Part shown: one piece after another, positions 1 through 6,114 of the stretch
Numbering within the stretch: the stretch's first letter is position 1
Layout: every line of letters begins with the position of its first letter
Notes under the pieces: generated by a model
Told to the model about the DNA's origin: nothing
Seen by the model: the letters and a program-made list of their open reading frames with translations, nothing else
Databases searched by the model: none
Origin: Desulfobacterales bacterium
GTDB taxonomy: Bacteria; Desulfobacterota; Desulfobacteria; Desulfobacterales; Desulfosalsimonadaceae
DNA length: 7,583 nucleotides
Direction of reading: 5' to 3'
Assembly (NCBI GenBank): GCA_018224315.1
Contig: JAGTVF010000245.1
Coordinates: forward strand, 1-7,583
Made by a program: the position numbers and the translations under genes

Positions 1-885
1 CAGTGGGAGGAGGCTTCGGGTGCGGATACAGAGCAGCTCCTTTTTGATGTGTGGGCGGCCAATATCGACTGCACCATTGCCGATTCCAATATCGTGGATA
101 TCAACCGGCGTTATTACCCGGAGCTGCTTGCGCCCATCAACCTGGGCCGGGCCCAGCAGCTGGGATGGGCCATGGCGCCCAGCAGGCAGGATCTTTCCGG
201 GGCCATTGCCAAATGGATGAAGGATTTTGAGCAGAGCGGGCAGCTGGATCATGTCCATGAAAAGTACTATGGTTTTTTTGAAGCCTTTGACTATGTGGAC
301 ACCATGCAGTATCTGCGCCGGATCCAGGCGCGGTTTCCAAAGTACCGGGATTATTTCCGCCAGGCTGCGGAAAAATATGATCTGCCCTTTGATCTGCTCG
401 CGGCCCAGGCCTACCAGGAGTCCCACTGGAATCCGCATGCAGTGAGTCCAACGGGTGTTCGGGGCATTATGATGCTGACGCTGCCAACAGCCAGGGAAAT
501 GGGGGTTTCCAATCGCCTGGACCCCAGGCAGAGCATATTTGGCGGCGCCCGATATCTGGCCCGGCTCAAAAAAAGCTTCAGCGGGGAGGTAACCGAGCCG
601 GATCTGACATGGCTGGCCCTGGCGGCCTACAATGTGGGGCGGGGTCATTTGCACGATGCCCAGATACTGGCCCGGAAATTGGGTTTAAGTCCGCATTCAT
701 GGCGGGACCTCAAGCAGGTGTTGCCGCTGCTGGCAGACCAGCAGTATTACAAAGATTTGAAATATGGTTATGCCCGGGGATATGAACCGGTGCGCTATGT
801 GCGAAATATCCGGGAATACCGGCATATATTGAGAAATGATCTTAACAATGCCGAAGACAATTCTCAGCAGGCCAGCAACAGATAA
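1..885 (+). CDS. mltF: MltF-like membrane-bound lytic murein transglycosylase, 3' portion (5' end outside window)
   Basis: This enzyme cleaves the MurNAc-GlcNAc bond of peptidoglycan non-hydrolytically, leaving 1,6-anhydroMurNAc ends, and normally acts at the periplasmic face of the outer membrane. The frame is open from base 1, so about 294 residues are visible. E. coli MltF is about 518 residues, so roughly the first 200, including the signal peptide, are missing. Visible residues 1-100 are the end of a periplasmic substrate-binding-like domain (motifs DCTIADSN and FDYVDT). Residues about 115-275 are the lysozyme-like SLT domain. The catalytic Glu is in YQESHW (residue 140, codon 418-420), followed by SPTGVRGIMMLT, then ALAAYNVGRGH, then YGYARGYEPVRYV. 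These match MltF closely and in the family order. The last dozen residues form a polar tail beyond the domain. The ABM-fold gene follows after 39 bp on the same strand. The alternative, a plain Slt without the binding domain, is unlikely. Confidence 0.93.
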   Translation, partial: QWEEASGADTEQLLFDVWAANIDCTIADSNIVDINRRYYPELLAPINLGRAQQLGWAMAPSRQDLSGAIAKWMKDFEQSGQLDHVHEKYYGFFEAFDYVDTMQYLRRIQARFPKYRDYFRQAAEKYDLPFDLLAAQAYQESHWNPHAVSPTGVRGIMMLTLPTAREMGVSNRLDPRQSIFGGARYLARLKKSFSGEVTEPDLTWLALAAYNVGRGHLHDAQILARKLGLSPHSWRDLKQVLPLLADQQYYKDLKYGYARGYEPVRYVRNIREYRHILRNDLNNAEDNSQQASNR

Positions 886-910
886 AATATTCACCCTATG
901 ATTCAAAGCC

Positions 911-916
911 AAGGAG
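911..916 (+). promoter_or_regulatory. Ribosome binding site deciding the start of the ABM-fold gene
   Basis: AAGGAG lies 8 bases before the ATG at 925. An in-frame ATG at 898 has no such site in front of it, so the start at 925 is preferred. Confidence 0.75.
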
Positions 917-924
917 AAGCCGCA

Positions 925-1218
925 ATGATTGCCGTTATCGCCAAAATTCCGGTTGTGCCGGAAAAAAAGCAGCAGGCCCTGGAAGTGATCCGGAATTTGA
1001 TGAAGGAAGTGGCCAACGAGGAAGGCACCCTTTTCTACAGCGTCAATGTCAGTGACCAGGATCCCGATACCCTGGTTTTTATCGAGCGCTACAAGGACAT
1101 GGATGCTGTAACCGCCCACAGCGCCACTCCTCATTTTAAGGCGTTTATGTCCAAGGTGGCTGAATTTGCCGCCGCAAAGCCCGAAATTACCCTCTATGAG
1201 GAGATTGAATCGGTTTGA
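925..1218 (+). CDS. Small ABM-fold protein (putative quinol monooxygenase / YgiN-like)
   Basis: A 97-residue protein of the antibiotic biosynthesis monooxygenase superfamily, a dimeric alpha/beta ferredoxin-like fold. Members act as cofactor-free monooxygenases, quinol monooxygenases or haem-degrading enzymes; many have no known role. The sequence opens with a beta-strand (IAVIAKIPVVP), then a helix with the usual spacing. The family signature is VFIERYKDMDAVTAHSATPHF at about residues 52-72, where the Glu and the two His sit as in YgiN-type proteins. A final strand ends the domain (EITLYEEI). Length is normal for the family (about 95-105). The start at 925 is supported by an AAGGAG site; the upstream ATG at 898 would add nine residues unlike the family. 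There is no haem-binding evidence, so the substrate is unknown. It could be cotranscribed with the lytic transglycosylase, but a functional link is not evident. Confidence 0.85.
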   Translation: MIAVIAKIPVVPEKKQQALEVIRNLMKEVANEEGTLFYSVNVSDQDPDTLVFIERYKDMDAVTAHSATPHFKAFMSKVAEFAAAKPEITLYEEIESV

Positions 1219-1229
1219 GCCGGACAAGA

Positions 1230-1250
1230 GCGGCCCGCCGGGCCGGCCGC
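1230..1250. terminator. Possible weak bidirectional terminator hairpin between convergent genes
   Basis: The 51-bp space between the two convergent stop codons holds GC-rich inverted repeats. CGGCCC/GGGCCG can pair as 6 bp around a 3-base loop (1231-1245), or GCGGCC/GGCCGC can pair around a 9-base loop (1230-1250). No clear T-tract follows on either strand, so the call rests on the hairpin and the convergent position only. Confidence 0.3.
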
Positions 1251-1269
1251 AAAAGCCGCAAGGCGGGGT

Positions 1270-1869
1270 TTAGCTGTCGCGGTTTTGCTTTACCCGCAGC
1301 AGTCCTGGGCTTTTGTGGATGTGCATGAGTGTTGAGCGCTGGCCAAGGTTTAAAAAAAGGCTTTCCAGGCGTTCAAACAACACCGGCTGGTCCGGCCAGG
1401 TAAAGGTTTTGCGTTCCTGTTCCAGGGCCTTCCACTTTTCAGCTTTGGACGGGCTGTTGGCAAATGCCTGCTGTCTGGCGGGATGACAGATAAACATTTC
1501 GCAAACAATGGGTTTGACCTGCCATGTGCACCCGTTTTGGGCCAGGAAAATGCATTTTCCCCCAGGAGAAGGAGAGCCGATGGCCTGCTCGAGCCTGTCG
1601 AGCTCGCGGGTTGTGGACTGGAGGGCATTGATGACCACATCGGCAAAAAACACGATAATGCCGTCTTTGGTGCAGCAGCCGCTGATGCCGGTTGTAAAGC
1701 ATTTTTTTTCGCACACCGGCTCTATGTGGGCATTGTAGAACCGGGCGGTTTTTTGCCGGAAGTACAGGTAGTCGGTGATCTGCTTTTCAAGATCCTCAAG
1801 CGGAATTTGATGCAGATGCCGGCGTACGATTTGCAGCGCCTGGCGCTGCTCCATCTGGTAGTCGTTCAT
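1270..1869 (-). CDS. YkgJ-family cysteine-cluster protein (putative zinc/iron chelating)
   Basis: A 199-residue protein resembling the YkgJ / UPF0153 family, which carries a conserved cysteine cluster thought to bind zinc or an iron-sulfur cluster; its biochemical role is not established. Eight cysteines are visible. The first four are C53 and C57 (VCEKKC) and C65-C66 (SGCC). The other four are C106 (GGKCIFL), C114 (NGC), C123 and C128 (KPIVCEMFIC). The order, a CC-containing N-terminal group and a later C..L...GC...KP..C..F.C group, is the family pattern, although the first spacing (CxxxC then seven residues to CC) is wider than the usual CxxCxxxxCC. Residues 1-45 and 135-199 are charged and probably helical. 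There is no signal peptide or membrane segment, so it should be cytoplasmic. The ATG is 11 bases past the DUF3786 stop with only a weak GGGGCG-type site, suggesting translational coupling to that gene. A later ATG at 1854 has no better site. Confidence 0.75.
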   Translation of the reverse strand: MNDYQMEQRQALQIVRRHLHQIPLEDLEKQITDYLYFRQKTARFYNAHIEPVCEKKCFTTGISGCCTKDGIIVFFADVVINALQSTTRELDRLEQAIGSPSPGGKCIFLAQNGCTWQVKPIVCEMFICHPARQQAFANSPSKAEKWKALEQERKTFTWPDQPVLFERLESLFLNLGQRSTLMHIHKSPGLLRVKQNRDS

Positions 1870-1880
1870 GGCGCCCCGGC

Positions 1881-2486
1881 CTATTTGTCTGTGATCTCAA
1901 GAATTTTTTTGGACGTATATTCTCCTGTGTCCGCCAGTGCATCTGTTGGCAGAAACCGGTGTGCGTTGGCCGAAAACAGGCAGGTCACAGAGGCCGGGAA
2001 ATCCTCGTCAGCTTTATAGACAATATAGCACAAGGCGATTTTGGGAAGCGGCTGTACCACGAATGCAAAATCGCCGCTCACTTCCGGTGGTGCATCCCGG
2101 CCGCAGAGCTGATCCCGGATACCGGCACGGGCCTTATCCATATCTTCGACCCGGGCAACCAGGATCTGTTCGGTGTGCGTGGCAAATGCGCCTGAATAGG
2201 GCATGCTGCCGGGCATTTCCTTAAAAGCGCAAAACGGTTCGGCAATCATTGGCGCATCACAGGCGTTGATGGCATACAAAGAAATCAGGATGCCGAGCAC
2301 AGACGGGCACTTTTGACCGTCCATGTCAATGCCGTCAGGTGAGAGGGTGCAGGTCTGGCCGAATGCCGGGAAAATAAAGCGGCTGCCCTGCTTTTCTGCG
2401 GGCAGCCTGTCGGCAAGATCGGCGGGCAGATCCGCATACAGGCGCCGGAGATTGTCAATAACGATTTTTTCATAATTGTCTGTCAT
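1881..2486 (-). CDS. DUF3786 family protein, function unknown
   Basis: A 201-residue protein that I assign to DUF3786, a family I know mainly from sulfate reducers and related anaerobes and whose function is unknown. The strongest signature is the C-terminal third: GDFAFVVQPLPKIALCYIVY (about residues 138-157), then an acidic DEDFP turn, then HRFLPTDALADTGEYTSKKI (about 176-195). The middle holds PSVLGILISLYAINA and a GAFATHTE segment. Cysteines at 46, 60, 76, 86, 128, 153 and 169 are scattered and do not form an obvious cluster motif. No transmembrane segment or signal peptide is visible. The ATG at 2486 is chosen because GGAG lies six bases upstream. An ATG at 2498 has no good site, and extending to 2660 would run translation back through the terminator hairpin. 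It probably heads a two-gene unit with the cysteine-cluster protein. Confidence 0.8.
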   Translation of the reverse strand: MTDNYEKIVIDNLRRLYADLPADLADRLPAEKQGSRFIFPAFGQTCTLSPDGIDMDGQKCPSVLGILISLYAINACDAPMIAEPFCAFKEMPGSMPYSGAFATHTEQILVARVEDMDKARAGIRDQLCGRDAPPEVSGDFAFVVQPLPKIALCYIVYKADEDFPASVTCLFSANAHRFLPTDALADTGEYTSKKILEITDK

Positions 2487-2492
2487 CACTGG

Positions 2493-2496
2493 CTCC
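2493..2496 (-). promoter_or_regulatory. Ribosome binding site deciding the start of the DUF3786 gene
   Basis: GGAG on the minus strand sits six bases before the ATG at 2486 and selects it over the in-frame ATG at 2498, of which it is itself part. Confidence 0.6.
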
Positions 2497-2519
2497 ATCT
2501 TACAGGTTGATCGACAGAT

Positions 2520-2566
2520 CCGGATGGATATGCATATATCATATTCCGGCAGCGGGATAAAGTAGA
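2520..2566 (-). promoter_or_regulatory. Possible promoter of the DUF3786 gene pair, with inverted repeat
   Basis: The 211-bp space 2487-2697 contains no gene. On the minus strand TATGAT (2543-2538) resembles a -10 box and would give a leader of about 45 bases before the ATG at 2486. The hexamer 17 bases upstream (TCTACT, 2566-2561) matches TTGACA poorly. CCGGA (2520-2524) and TCCGG (2545-2549) form an inverted repeat bracketing the -10 box and the palindrome ATATGCATAT (2528-2537), which could be an operator. This is read from sequence alone. Confidence 0.3.
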
Positions 2567-2642
2567 GAAGATGGCAGATGGACTGGCAGGCGCCGGTTGG
2601 CGGTGGCGGGCAAGGGCGGTATTGGAAAATGCCAAAGCCAAA

Positions 2643-2681
2643 ATCGGCCCGGGGCCGCAAGCGTGTCAGCCCCGGGCCGAT
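2643..2681 (-). terminator. Intrinsic terminator hairpin of the molybdopterin oxidoreductase operon
   Basis: ATCGGCCCGGGGC (2643-2655) pairs perfectly with GCCCCGGGCCGAT (2669-2681): 13 bp, very GC-rich, with a 13-base loop that can itself close a CGC-AA-GCG mini-stem. It lies 16 bases past the molybdopterin oxidoreductase stop codon. Read on the minus strand the stem runs into ATTTTGGCTTTGGCATTTT, an interrupted T-rich tract. It separates the five-gene run from the DUF3786 unit. Confidence 0.75.
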
Positions 2682-2697
2682 GGCAATGAGGACGTGC

Positions 2698-4785
2698 TTA
2701 TTTTATCTTGCTTACTTTCACGAAGTTTTCCTGCAGGGCCACAGCACCGCCCACAGGGTCCCATTTTTTCAGGGCACCCGGCATGAACTTGTTGTCGGCC
2801 AGCCCCTTGCCGTAGGCACGGCTTTCCACGGGCAGCTTGTGGCCGAATCCGTGCAGCACGAACACGGCTTCCGGGTGGATAAAATCGGTCACCTTTGCCC
2901 TGATCTGCTCGGAGTAACCGTTATTTGACACATTAACGGTCTCATTGTTTTCAATATGCAGCTTTTCCGCTTCCCGGGTATTGATCCAGAGCTCGTTTTC
3001 GGGCACCAGTTCGCTCAGAACCGGATTGTTGACCGTATGGCCCTGGGTGTGCTGGGCACAGCGGCCGAAAGTGAGGCGGAAAGAGCCTTCCGGCGGGCTG
3101 TCAGCGGATTCATAAGGTTTCAGGGAGGGTATTCCCAGGTCCTCGAGCTTTTGGGATATAATTTCAAATTTCCCGCTTTTTGTGCCGAATTTTAAGTTCT
3201 CCCGGTCCTTGTAAATCGGCCCTTGGCTTAGCTTCACCATGCCTGTTTCATTGAAATCCTCAATGGAGACGCCTGTGCCCTGGAGCTGGAAATTCCAGAC
3301 GTCTTCGATTTTGTCATAAGCCAGTTCGTTTATGCCCAGGCGCCGGGCCAGGCCGGAAAAGATTTCCCAGCAGGCCTTGGTGTCAAACCGGGGTTCAACC
3401 GCCCGGCGGCGCATGAAGAAATAGGGCTGGAGGGCGTTTTTGGCGGCCAGCACGCTGTCGCGTTCCAGATACGGGGACAGGGGCAGCACAACATCGGCAT
3501 ACCATGCCGTGTCGCACCAGGTAAAGGTTACCGATACCAGCAGATCCAGGTTGTCAAAGATCTGCCTGAGCCGGTCCGGCTCGGGATAAGCCATCAAGGG
3601 ATCGTGCCGGAATGCGATATAGCCCTTTACCGGGTACGGATCTCCGGTTTCCATGGCTTCGTAGAGCAGGTGGGCCAGCCCCGGGCCCTCGTCAAAGTGA
3701 GTGTATCGCCAGCCCACGCCGTCTGCGCGTTTTTCCTTGGGCTTTTCAAAAAGGTCCTGAAAGGTTTTGAGGCCGGAATAGCCCGCATCCTTGGGTTTGT
3801 TGACAAAGGGCAGGCCGCCTTTGGCGCCGTAGGAGCCCAGCAGGGCGTTGATGATGTAAATGGAGCGGCACAAATAAAAGGTGGTGTCATACCGGGCCAT
3901 CATCCATCCCGGATGCCAGAGCACGGCCGGGGCATCCTTTGCCAGCTGATGGACAAAGGAACGGATCTGGGCGGCCGGAACACCGGTTTCGGTTTCTGCC
4001 CATTCCGGTGTGTAATCCTTGGCAAAGGATTTCAACGCTTCTAAGTCCTGGATGTATTTGCTGGCAAAATCCTTGTTGTGAAGGTCTTTTGTGAGCAGCT
4101 CGTTGATGACCGCCAGGTTAAAGGCATAGTCGGTTCCCGGGCGGACCATGAAAAACCGGTCGGCCTTGGTGGCCGACACATTGGCCCGGATATCAATGAC
4201 AGTCAGCCGGCAGCCTTCATTCATGGCATCGGTCAGGTCGTTGACCTCCTGGACCCCGATGGCTTCAAACACGTTTCGCATCTGCAGAATCACGTGTTTG
4301 GCGTTTCTGTAATCATAGGCCACATCCTTGCGACCTGCGCCGCTGACGGATTTGGCCGCATGCTGGACATTTCGGGCGCAGGAGGAATCATGGTTGACAT
4401 AGTTGGGCGATCCCAGGCCCCTTAAAAACGCCCGGTGGAAATCCCGAAACGGTCCGCCCCGGTCGGATAAAGCCACGCCCCGGGGCCCGTATTGATGCAC
4501 CACTTTTTGTAACTTCTCTGCTGTGTAGTCCAGTGCCTCTTCCCAGCTGACTTTGCGCCACTTGCCCTCACCCCGCTGACCGTCGCGGATCATGGGATGG
4601 CGTATGCGTTCATTATCATTGATCAGGGCTTTTCCGGCCACACCCCGTGCGCAAAGGGAGGTTTTCATTCCCGGGGCATTGGGGTTGCCATGAAGAAACC
4701 GGATGTTGCTGTTTTCCACTTCCGCCACCATGGGACATCGAACCGTGCACATCCCGCAGATTGTGTAAACGTTCTCTGTTGTCAT
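2698..4785 (-). CDS. Cytoplasmic molybdopterin oxidoreductase, PsrA/PhsA-like (polysulfide/thiosulfate reductase A family)
   Basis: A 695-residue member of the DMSO reductase family, expected to bind molybdenum or tungsten bis-MGD and one [4Fe-4S] cluster. The N-terminal cluster motif is C10-x2-C13-x3-C17-x27-C45 (CGMCTVRC then SLCARGVAG). The likely metal ligand is C136 in DSSCARN (codon 4380-4378). The C-terminal cofactor-binding domain is typical of PsrA/PhsA: GRCAQHTQGHTVNNP, ENELWINTREAEKL, VLHGFGHKLP, AYGKGLADN and a final DPVGGAVALQENFVKV. The residue after the ligand Cys is not His, which argues against formate dehydrogenase. Thr14 replaces the Asp important in acetylene hydratase. 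The substrate is not determined, but sulfur compounds are the family default. There is no twin-arginine signal at either possible start, so the protein should be cytoplasmic, unlike PsrA and PhsA. ATG 4785 is preferred (nine bases after AAGGAGA); ATG 4791 would add two residues. It is the last gene of the run, 54 bp after the rubrerythrin-like gene. Confidence 0.88.
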   Translation of the reverse strand: MTTENVYTICGMCTVRCPMVAEVENSNIRFLHGNPNAPGMKTSLCARGVAGKALINDNERIRHPMIRDGQRGEGKWRKVSWEEALDYTAEKLQKVVHQYGPRGVALSDRGGPFRDFHRAFLRGLGSPNYVNHDSSCARNVQHAAKSVSGAGRKDVAYDYRNAKHVILQMRNVFEAIGVQEVNDLTDAMNEGCRLTVIDIRANVSATKADRFFMVRPGTDYAFNLAVINELLTKDLHNKDFASKYIQDLEALKSFAKDYTPEWAETETGVPAAQIRSFVHQLAKDAPAVLWHPGWMMARYDTTFYLCRSIYIINALLGSYGAKGGLPFVNKPKDAGYSGLKTFQDLFEKPKEKRADGVGWRYTHFDEGPGLAHLLYEAMETGDPYPVKGYIAFRHDPLMAYPEPDRLRQIFDNLDLLVSVTFTWCDTAWYADVVLPLSPYLERDSVLAAKNALQPYFFMRRRAVEPRFDTKACWEIFSGLARRLGINELAYDKIEDVWNFQLQGTGVSIEDFNETGMVKLSQGPIYKDRENLKFGTKSGKFEIISQKLEDLGIPSLKPYESADSPPEGSFRLTFGRCAQHTQGHTVNNPVLSELVPENELWINTREAEKLHIENNETVNVSNNGYSEQIRAKVTDFIHPEAVFVLHGFGHKLPVESRAYGKGLADNKFMPGALKKWDPVGGAVALQENFVKVSKIK

Positions 4786-4793
4786 ATCCATTG

Positions 4794-4800
4794 TCTCCTT
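4794..4800 (-). promoter_or_regulatory. Ribosome binding site of the molybdopterin oxidoreductase gene
   Basis: AAGGAGA on the minus strand lies nine bases before the ATG at 4785 but only two before the ATG at 4791, so the former is the better start. An ATG at 4818 lies upstream of the site. Confidence 0.7.
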
Positions 4801-4839
4801 TTGTCCATAAAACCGCAAACGCTCAAATTTTTCAGTATG

Positions 4840-5313
4840 TCATCCTTCCTGAAGGATTTCACTGTCATAAATTTCCTCAAGCCGGCGTTTGTGCCTGAGT
4901 TCCTCTTCGGCCAGAAACGAAAACAGCTTTTCGGATTTTTCGCTGGCGCACCGGCCTTTCCAGGCTTCATAAAAGGCATGCGCCTTTTCCTCTTTTTTCA
5001 TGGCCATGGCAAGGGCTTCCTGGTAACTGATATCCGGTGAAAACCGGACATCGATCATAAAATCGCTTAAGTGCAGGTCCCTGACATTGCCGTGTTCATC
5101 CAGATCGGAAAAAGGTTTTTCCGCACTCAGGTCCAGGTCCGCCAAAAGCTGGCGGTGCCGCTGTTCTTCCTCGGCCATTTCCTGGAAAAATTCTTTAATG
5201 CCTTTGTTTTTGGTATATTTTTCACAGTCACGGTAAAAATCCCGGGCCTTTTCCTCCCGGCTGATGGCAAATGCCACCACATCGTGCATGGATCTGCAGC
5301 TGACCTCTGTCAT
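4840..5313 (-). CDS. Rubrerythrin-like ferritin-fold diiron protein without rubredoxin domain
   Basis: A 157-residue protein with a ferritin-like four-helix pattern in two halves. Helix 1 (about 9-32) carries SREEKARDFY and helix 2 (38-63) carries AEEEQRH. After a linker of about 35 residues, helix 3 (97-120) carries KKEEKAHAFYEAW and helix 4 (124-147) carries AEEELRHKRRLEE. The Glu residues and the two ExxRH histidines (H53, H141) fit a carboxylate-bridged diiron site. Rubrerythrin-type proteins reduce peroxide or scavenge oxygen in anaerobes. The usual C-terminal rubredoxin CxxC...CxxC domain is absent, so electrons must come from a partner; the iron-sulfur proteins of the same operon are candidates by inference. 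Only three stray cysteines (6, 30, 122) are present. The start at 5313 follows GGAGG by five bases, and the gene begins 14 bp after the HoxU-like stop, so the two are surely cotranscribed. A function in metal handling rather than peroxide defence is possible. Confidence 0.85.
   Translation of the reverse strand: MTEVSCRSMHDVVAFAISREEKARDFYRDCEKYTKNKGIKEFFQEMAEEEQRHRQLLADLDLSAEKPFSDLDEHGNVRDLHLSDFMIDVRFSPDISYQEALAMAMKKEEKAHAFYEAWKGRCASEKSEKLFSFLAEEELRHKRRLEEIYDSEILQEG
4842..4857 (-). repeat. Short perfect palindrome over the end of the rubrerythrin-like gene
   Basis: ATCCTTC (4842-4848) is the exact reverse complement of GAAGGAT (4851-4857), separated by two bases. A real RNA hairpin would open to 6 bp with a 4-base loop. 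It covers the last codons and stop of the gene and has no T-tract after it on the minus strand, so it is not a convincing terminator. It could be a processing or attenuation element before the molybdopterin gene. Confidence 0.35.
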
Positions 5314-5318
5314 GATTT

Positions 5319-5323
5319 CCTCC
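5319..5323 (-). promoter_or_regulatory. Ribosome binding site of the rubrerythrin-like gene
   Basis: GGAGG on the minus strand lies five bases before the ATG at 5313, within the 14-bp gap after the upstream gene's TAA (5330-5328). It rules out the longer reading that starts at 5385 inside the upstream gene. Confidence 0.75.
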
Positions 5324-5327
5324 GGTG

Positions 5328-6089
5328 TTACATCTTTTTTATGCGCGAGGCGCTTTTTACCCGGTCGGACAACAGTTTCGCGCATGTTGGACAGTATCGG
5401 TGATGCTCTTTGACGTGTGGATGATCATCGGTTCTGTCCTCCACCCGGCTCATGAATTTTGGTGTGGCAAAATAACGGCCGCAGGCCTCACATTGCAGCA
5501 GCGGGTTTTGACCAATCACCTCATCGCGGATGGAAATGATGCGAAGACCGCTTTCATCCTTCTGATGGATCACGCCCGTGGGGCAAATATTGACGCAGGT
5601 GCCGCAGCCGATACATTGGTTTTCGGGCCTGGGAACAACGTATACGACCCCGTTTCGTTTTTCCATCTTTAAGGCGTCCGCGCCCACCAGCTCCTTGCAG
5701 GCGCGCACGCAGAGCCGGCACCGGATGCATTCATCCGGCGGTGAGCCCATGTCAATGCCGTGTTTTTCCGCCAGTTTCCATATTGCCGGTGCTTCGGGCG
5801 CATATTTGGCAAGATTTCGAAAGGCCGTGGTGCGTGCTTTTTGCACGCGCTCACTGTCCGTGATGACTTCCATGCCTTCAGCCGGCTTGACAATGCAGGA
5901 AAGCTTCACCTGGGAAGGCTTGCCCGGCACCATCACTTCCACGGCACAGAGCTTGCAGGTCCCGGCAGGAGAAAGGGCCGGATGGTAGCATAGCGCCGGA
6001 ACCTCGATGCCCTGTTTGCGAAGGAGGTCGATGAGTCGTTTTTCCGGATCGGCCTGGATTTTCTGGTTATTGACGGTGATTTCAACCAT
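5328..6089 (-). CDS. HoxU/NuoG-N-like iron-sulfur protein with C-terminal CxxC ribbon
   Basis: A 253-residue electron-transfer subunit like HoxU or the N-terminal part of NuoG. Residues 1-70 form a plant-type 2Fe-2S ferredoxin domain with C34, C45, C48 and C65 (CYHP, AGTCKLCAVEV, SC). Residues 121-131 (CIRCRLCVRAC) and 159-169 (CIGCGTCVNIC, then PTG) are two [4Fe-4S] sites. Residues 200-236 add QCEACGR and YCPTCAK, a CxxC-x29-CxxC pair likely to bind zinc or iron, recalling the tail of the formate hydrogenlyase ferredoxin HycF. The His/Cys3 cluster motif that normally sits between the 2Fe-2S and first 4Fe-4S region is missing: residues 88-115 contain no cysteine. It probably passes electrons between the flavoprotein upstream and the molybdopterin enzyme downstream; this is inference from gene order. 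The ATG at 6089 begins the domain exactly (MVEITVNN) after a modest GGGGA site. An earlier in-frame ATG at 6170 would overlap the preceding gene. No signal peptide is visible. Confidence 0.88.
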   Translation of the reverse strand: MVEITVNNQKIQADPEKRLIDLLRKQGIEVPALCYHPALSPAGTCKLCAVEVMVPGKPSQVKLSCIVKPAEGMEVITDSERVQKARTTAFRNLAKYAPEAPAIWKLAEKHGIDMGSPPDECIRCRLCVRACKELVGADALKMEKRNGVVYVVPRPENQCIGCGTCVNICPTGVIHQKDESGLRIISIRDEVIGQNPLLQCEACGRYFATPKFMSRVEDRTDDHPHVKEHHRYCPTCAKLLSDRVKSASRIKKM

Positions 6090-6114
6090 TGTTTTTTTCC
6101 CCGCAGATGCGTGC

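Noticed and set aside
697..1227. A 176-codon minus-strand open frame opposite the transglycosylase end and the ABM-fold gene
   Set aside because: It lies opposite two clearly homologous genes and its product has no recognisable domain; its length is a by-product of GC-rich coding on the other strand.
1483..2019. A 178-codon plus-strand open frame opposite the YkgJ-type and DUF3786 genes
   Set aside because: It crosses the junction of two supported minus-strand genes, has no ribosome site of note and no family-like sequence.
2571..2928. Plus-strand open frames across the gap 2487-2697 as a small gene
   Set aside because: They run through the terminator hairpin into the 3' end of the molybdopterin gene and have no ribosome site or recognisable sequence.
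3604..4044. Plus-strand open frames of 79-147 codons opposite the molybdopterin and rubrerythrin-like genes (2956-5040)
   Set aside because: All are antisense shadows of strongly recognised proteins.
2698..4785. Molybdopterin protein as a formate dehydrogenase
   Set aside because: The ligand motif is DSSCARN, without the (Sec/Cys)-His pair of formate dehydrogenases, and the C-terminal HGFGH...AYGKG...ENFV pattern is PsrA/PhsA-like.
2698..4785. Molybdopterin protein as acetylene hydratase
   Set aside because: Size and N-terminal cluster are similar, but the Asp next to the second cluster cysteine that matters in acetylene hydratase is Thr here, and the nearby redox subunits make a non-redox hydratase unlikely.
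4785..4818. Longer N-terminus of the molybdopterin protein as a Tat signal
   Set aside because: Starting at 4818 adds only 11 residues with no twin arginine or hydrophobic stretch, and the ribosome site lies downstream of that ATG.
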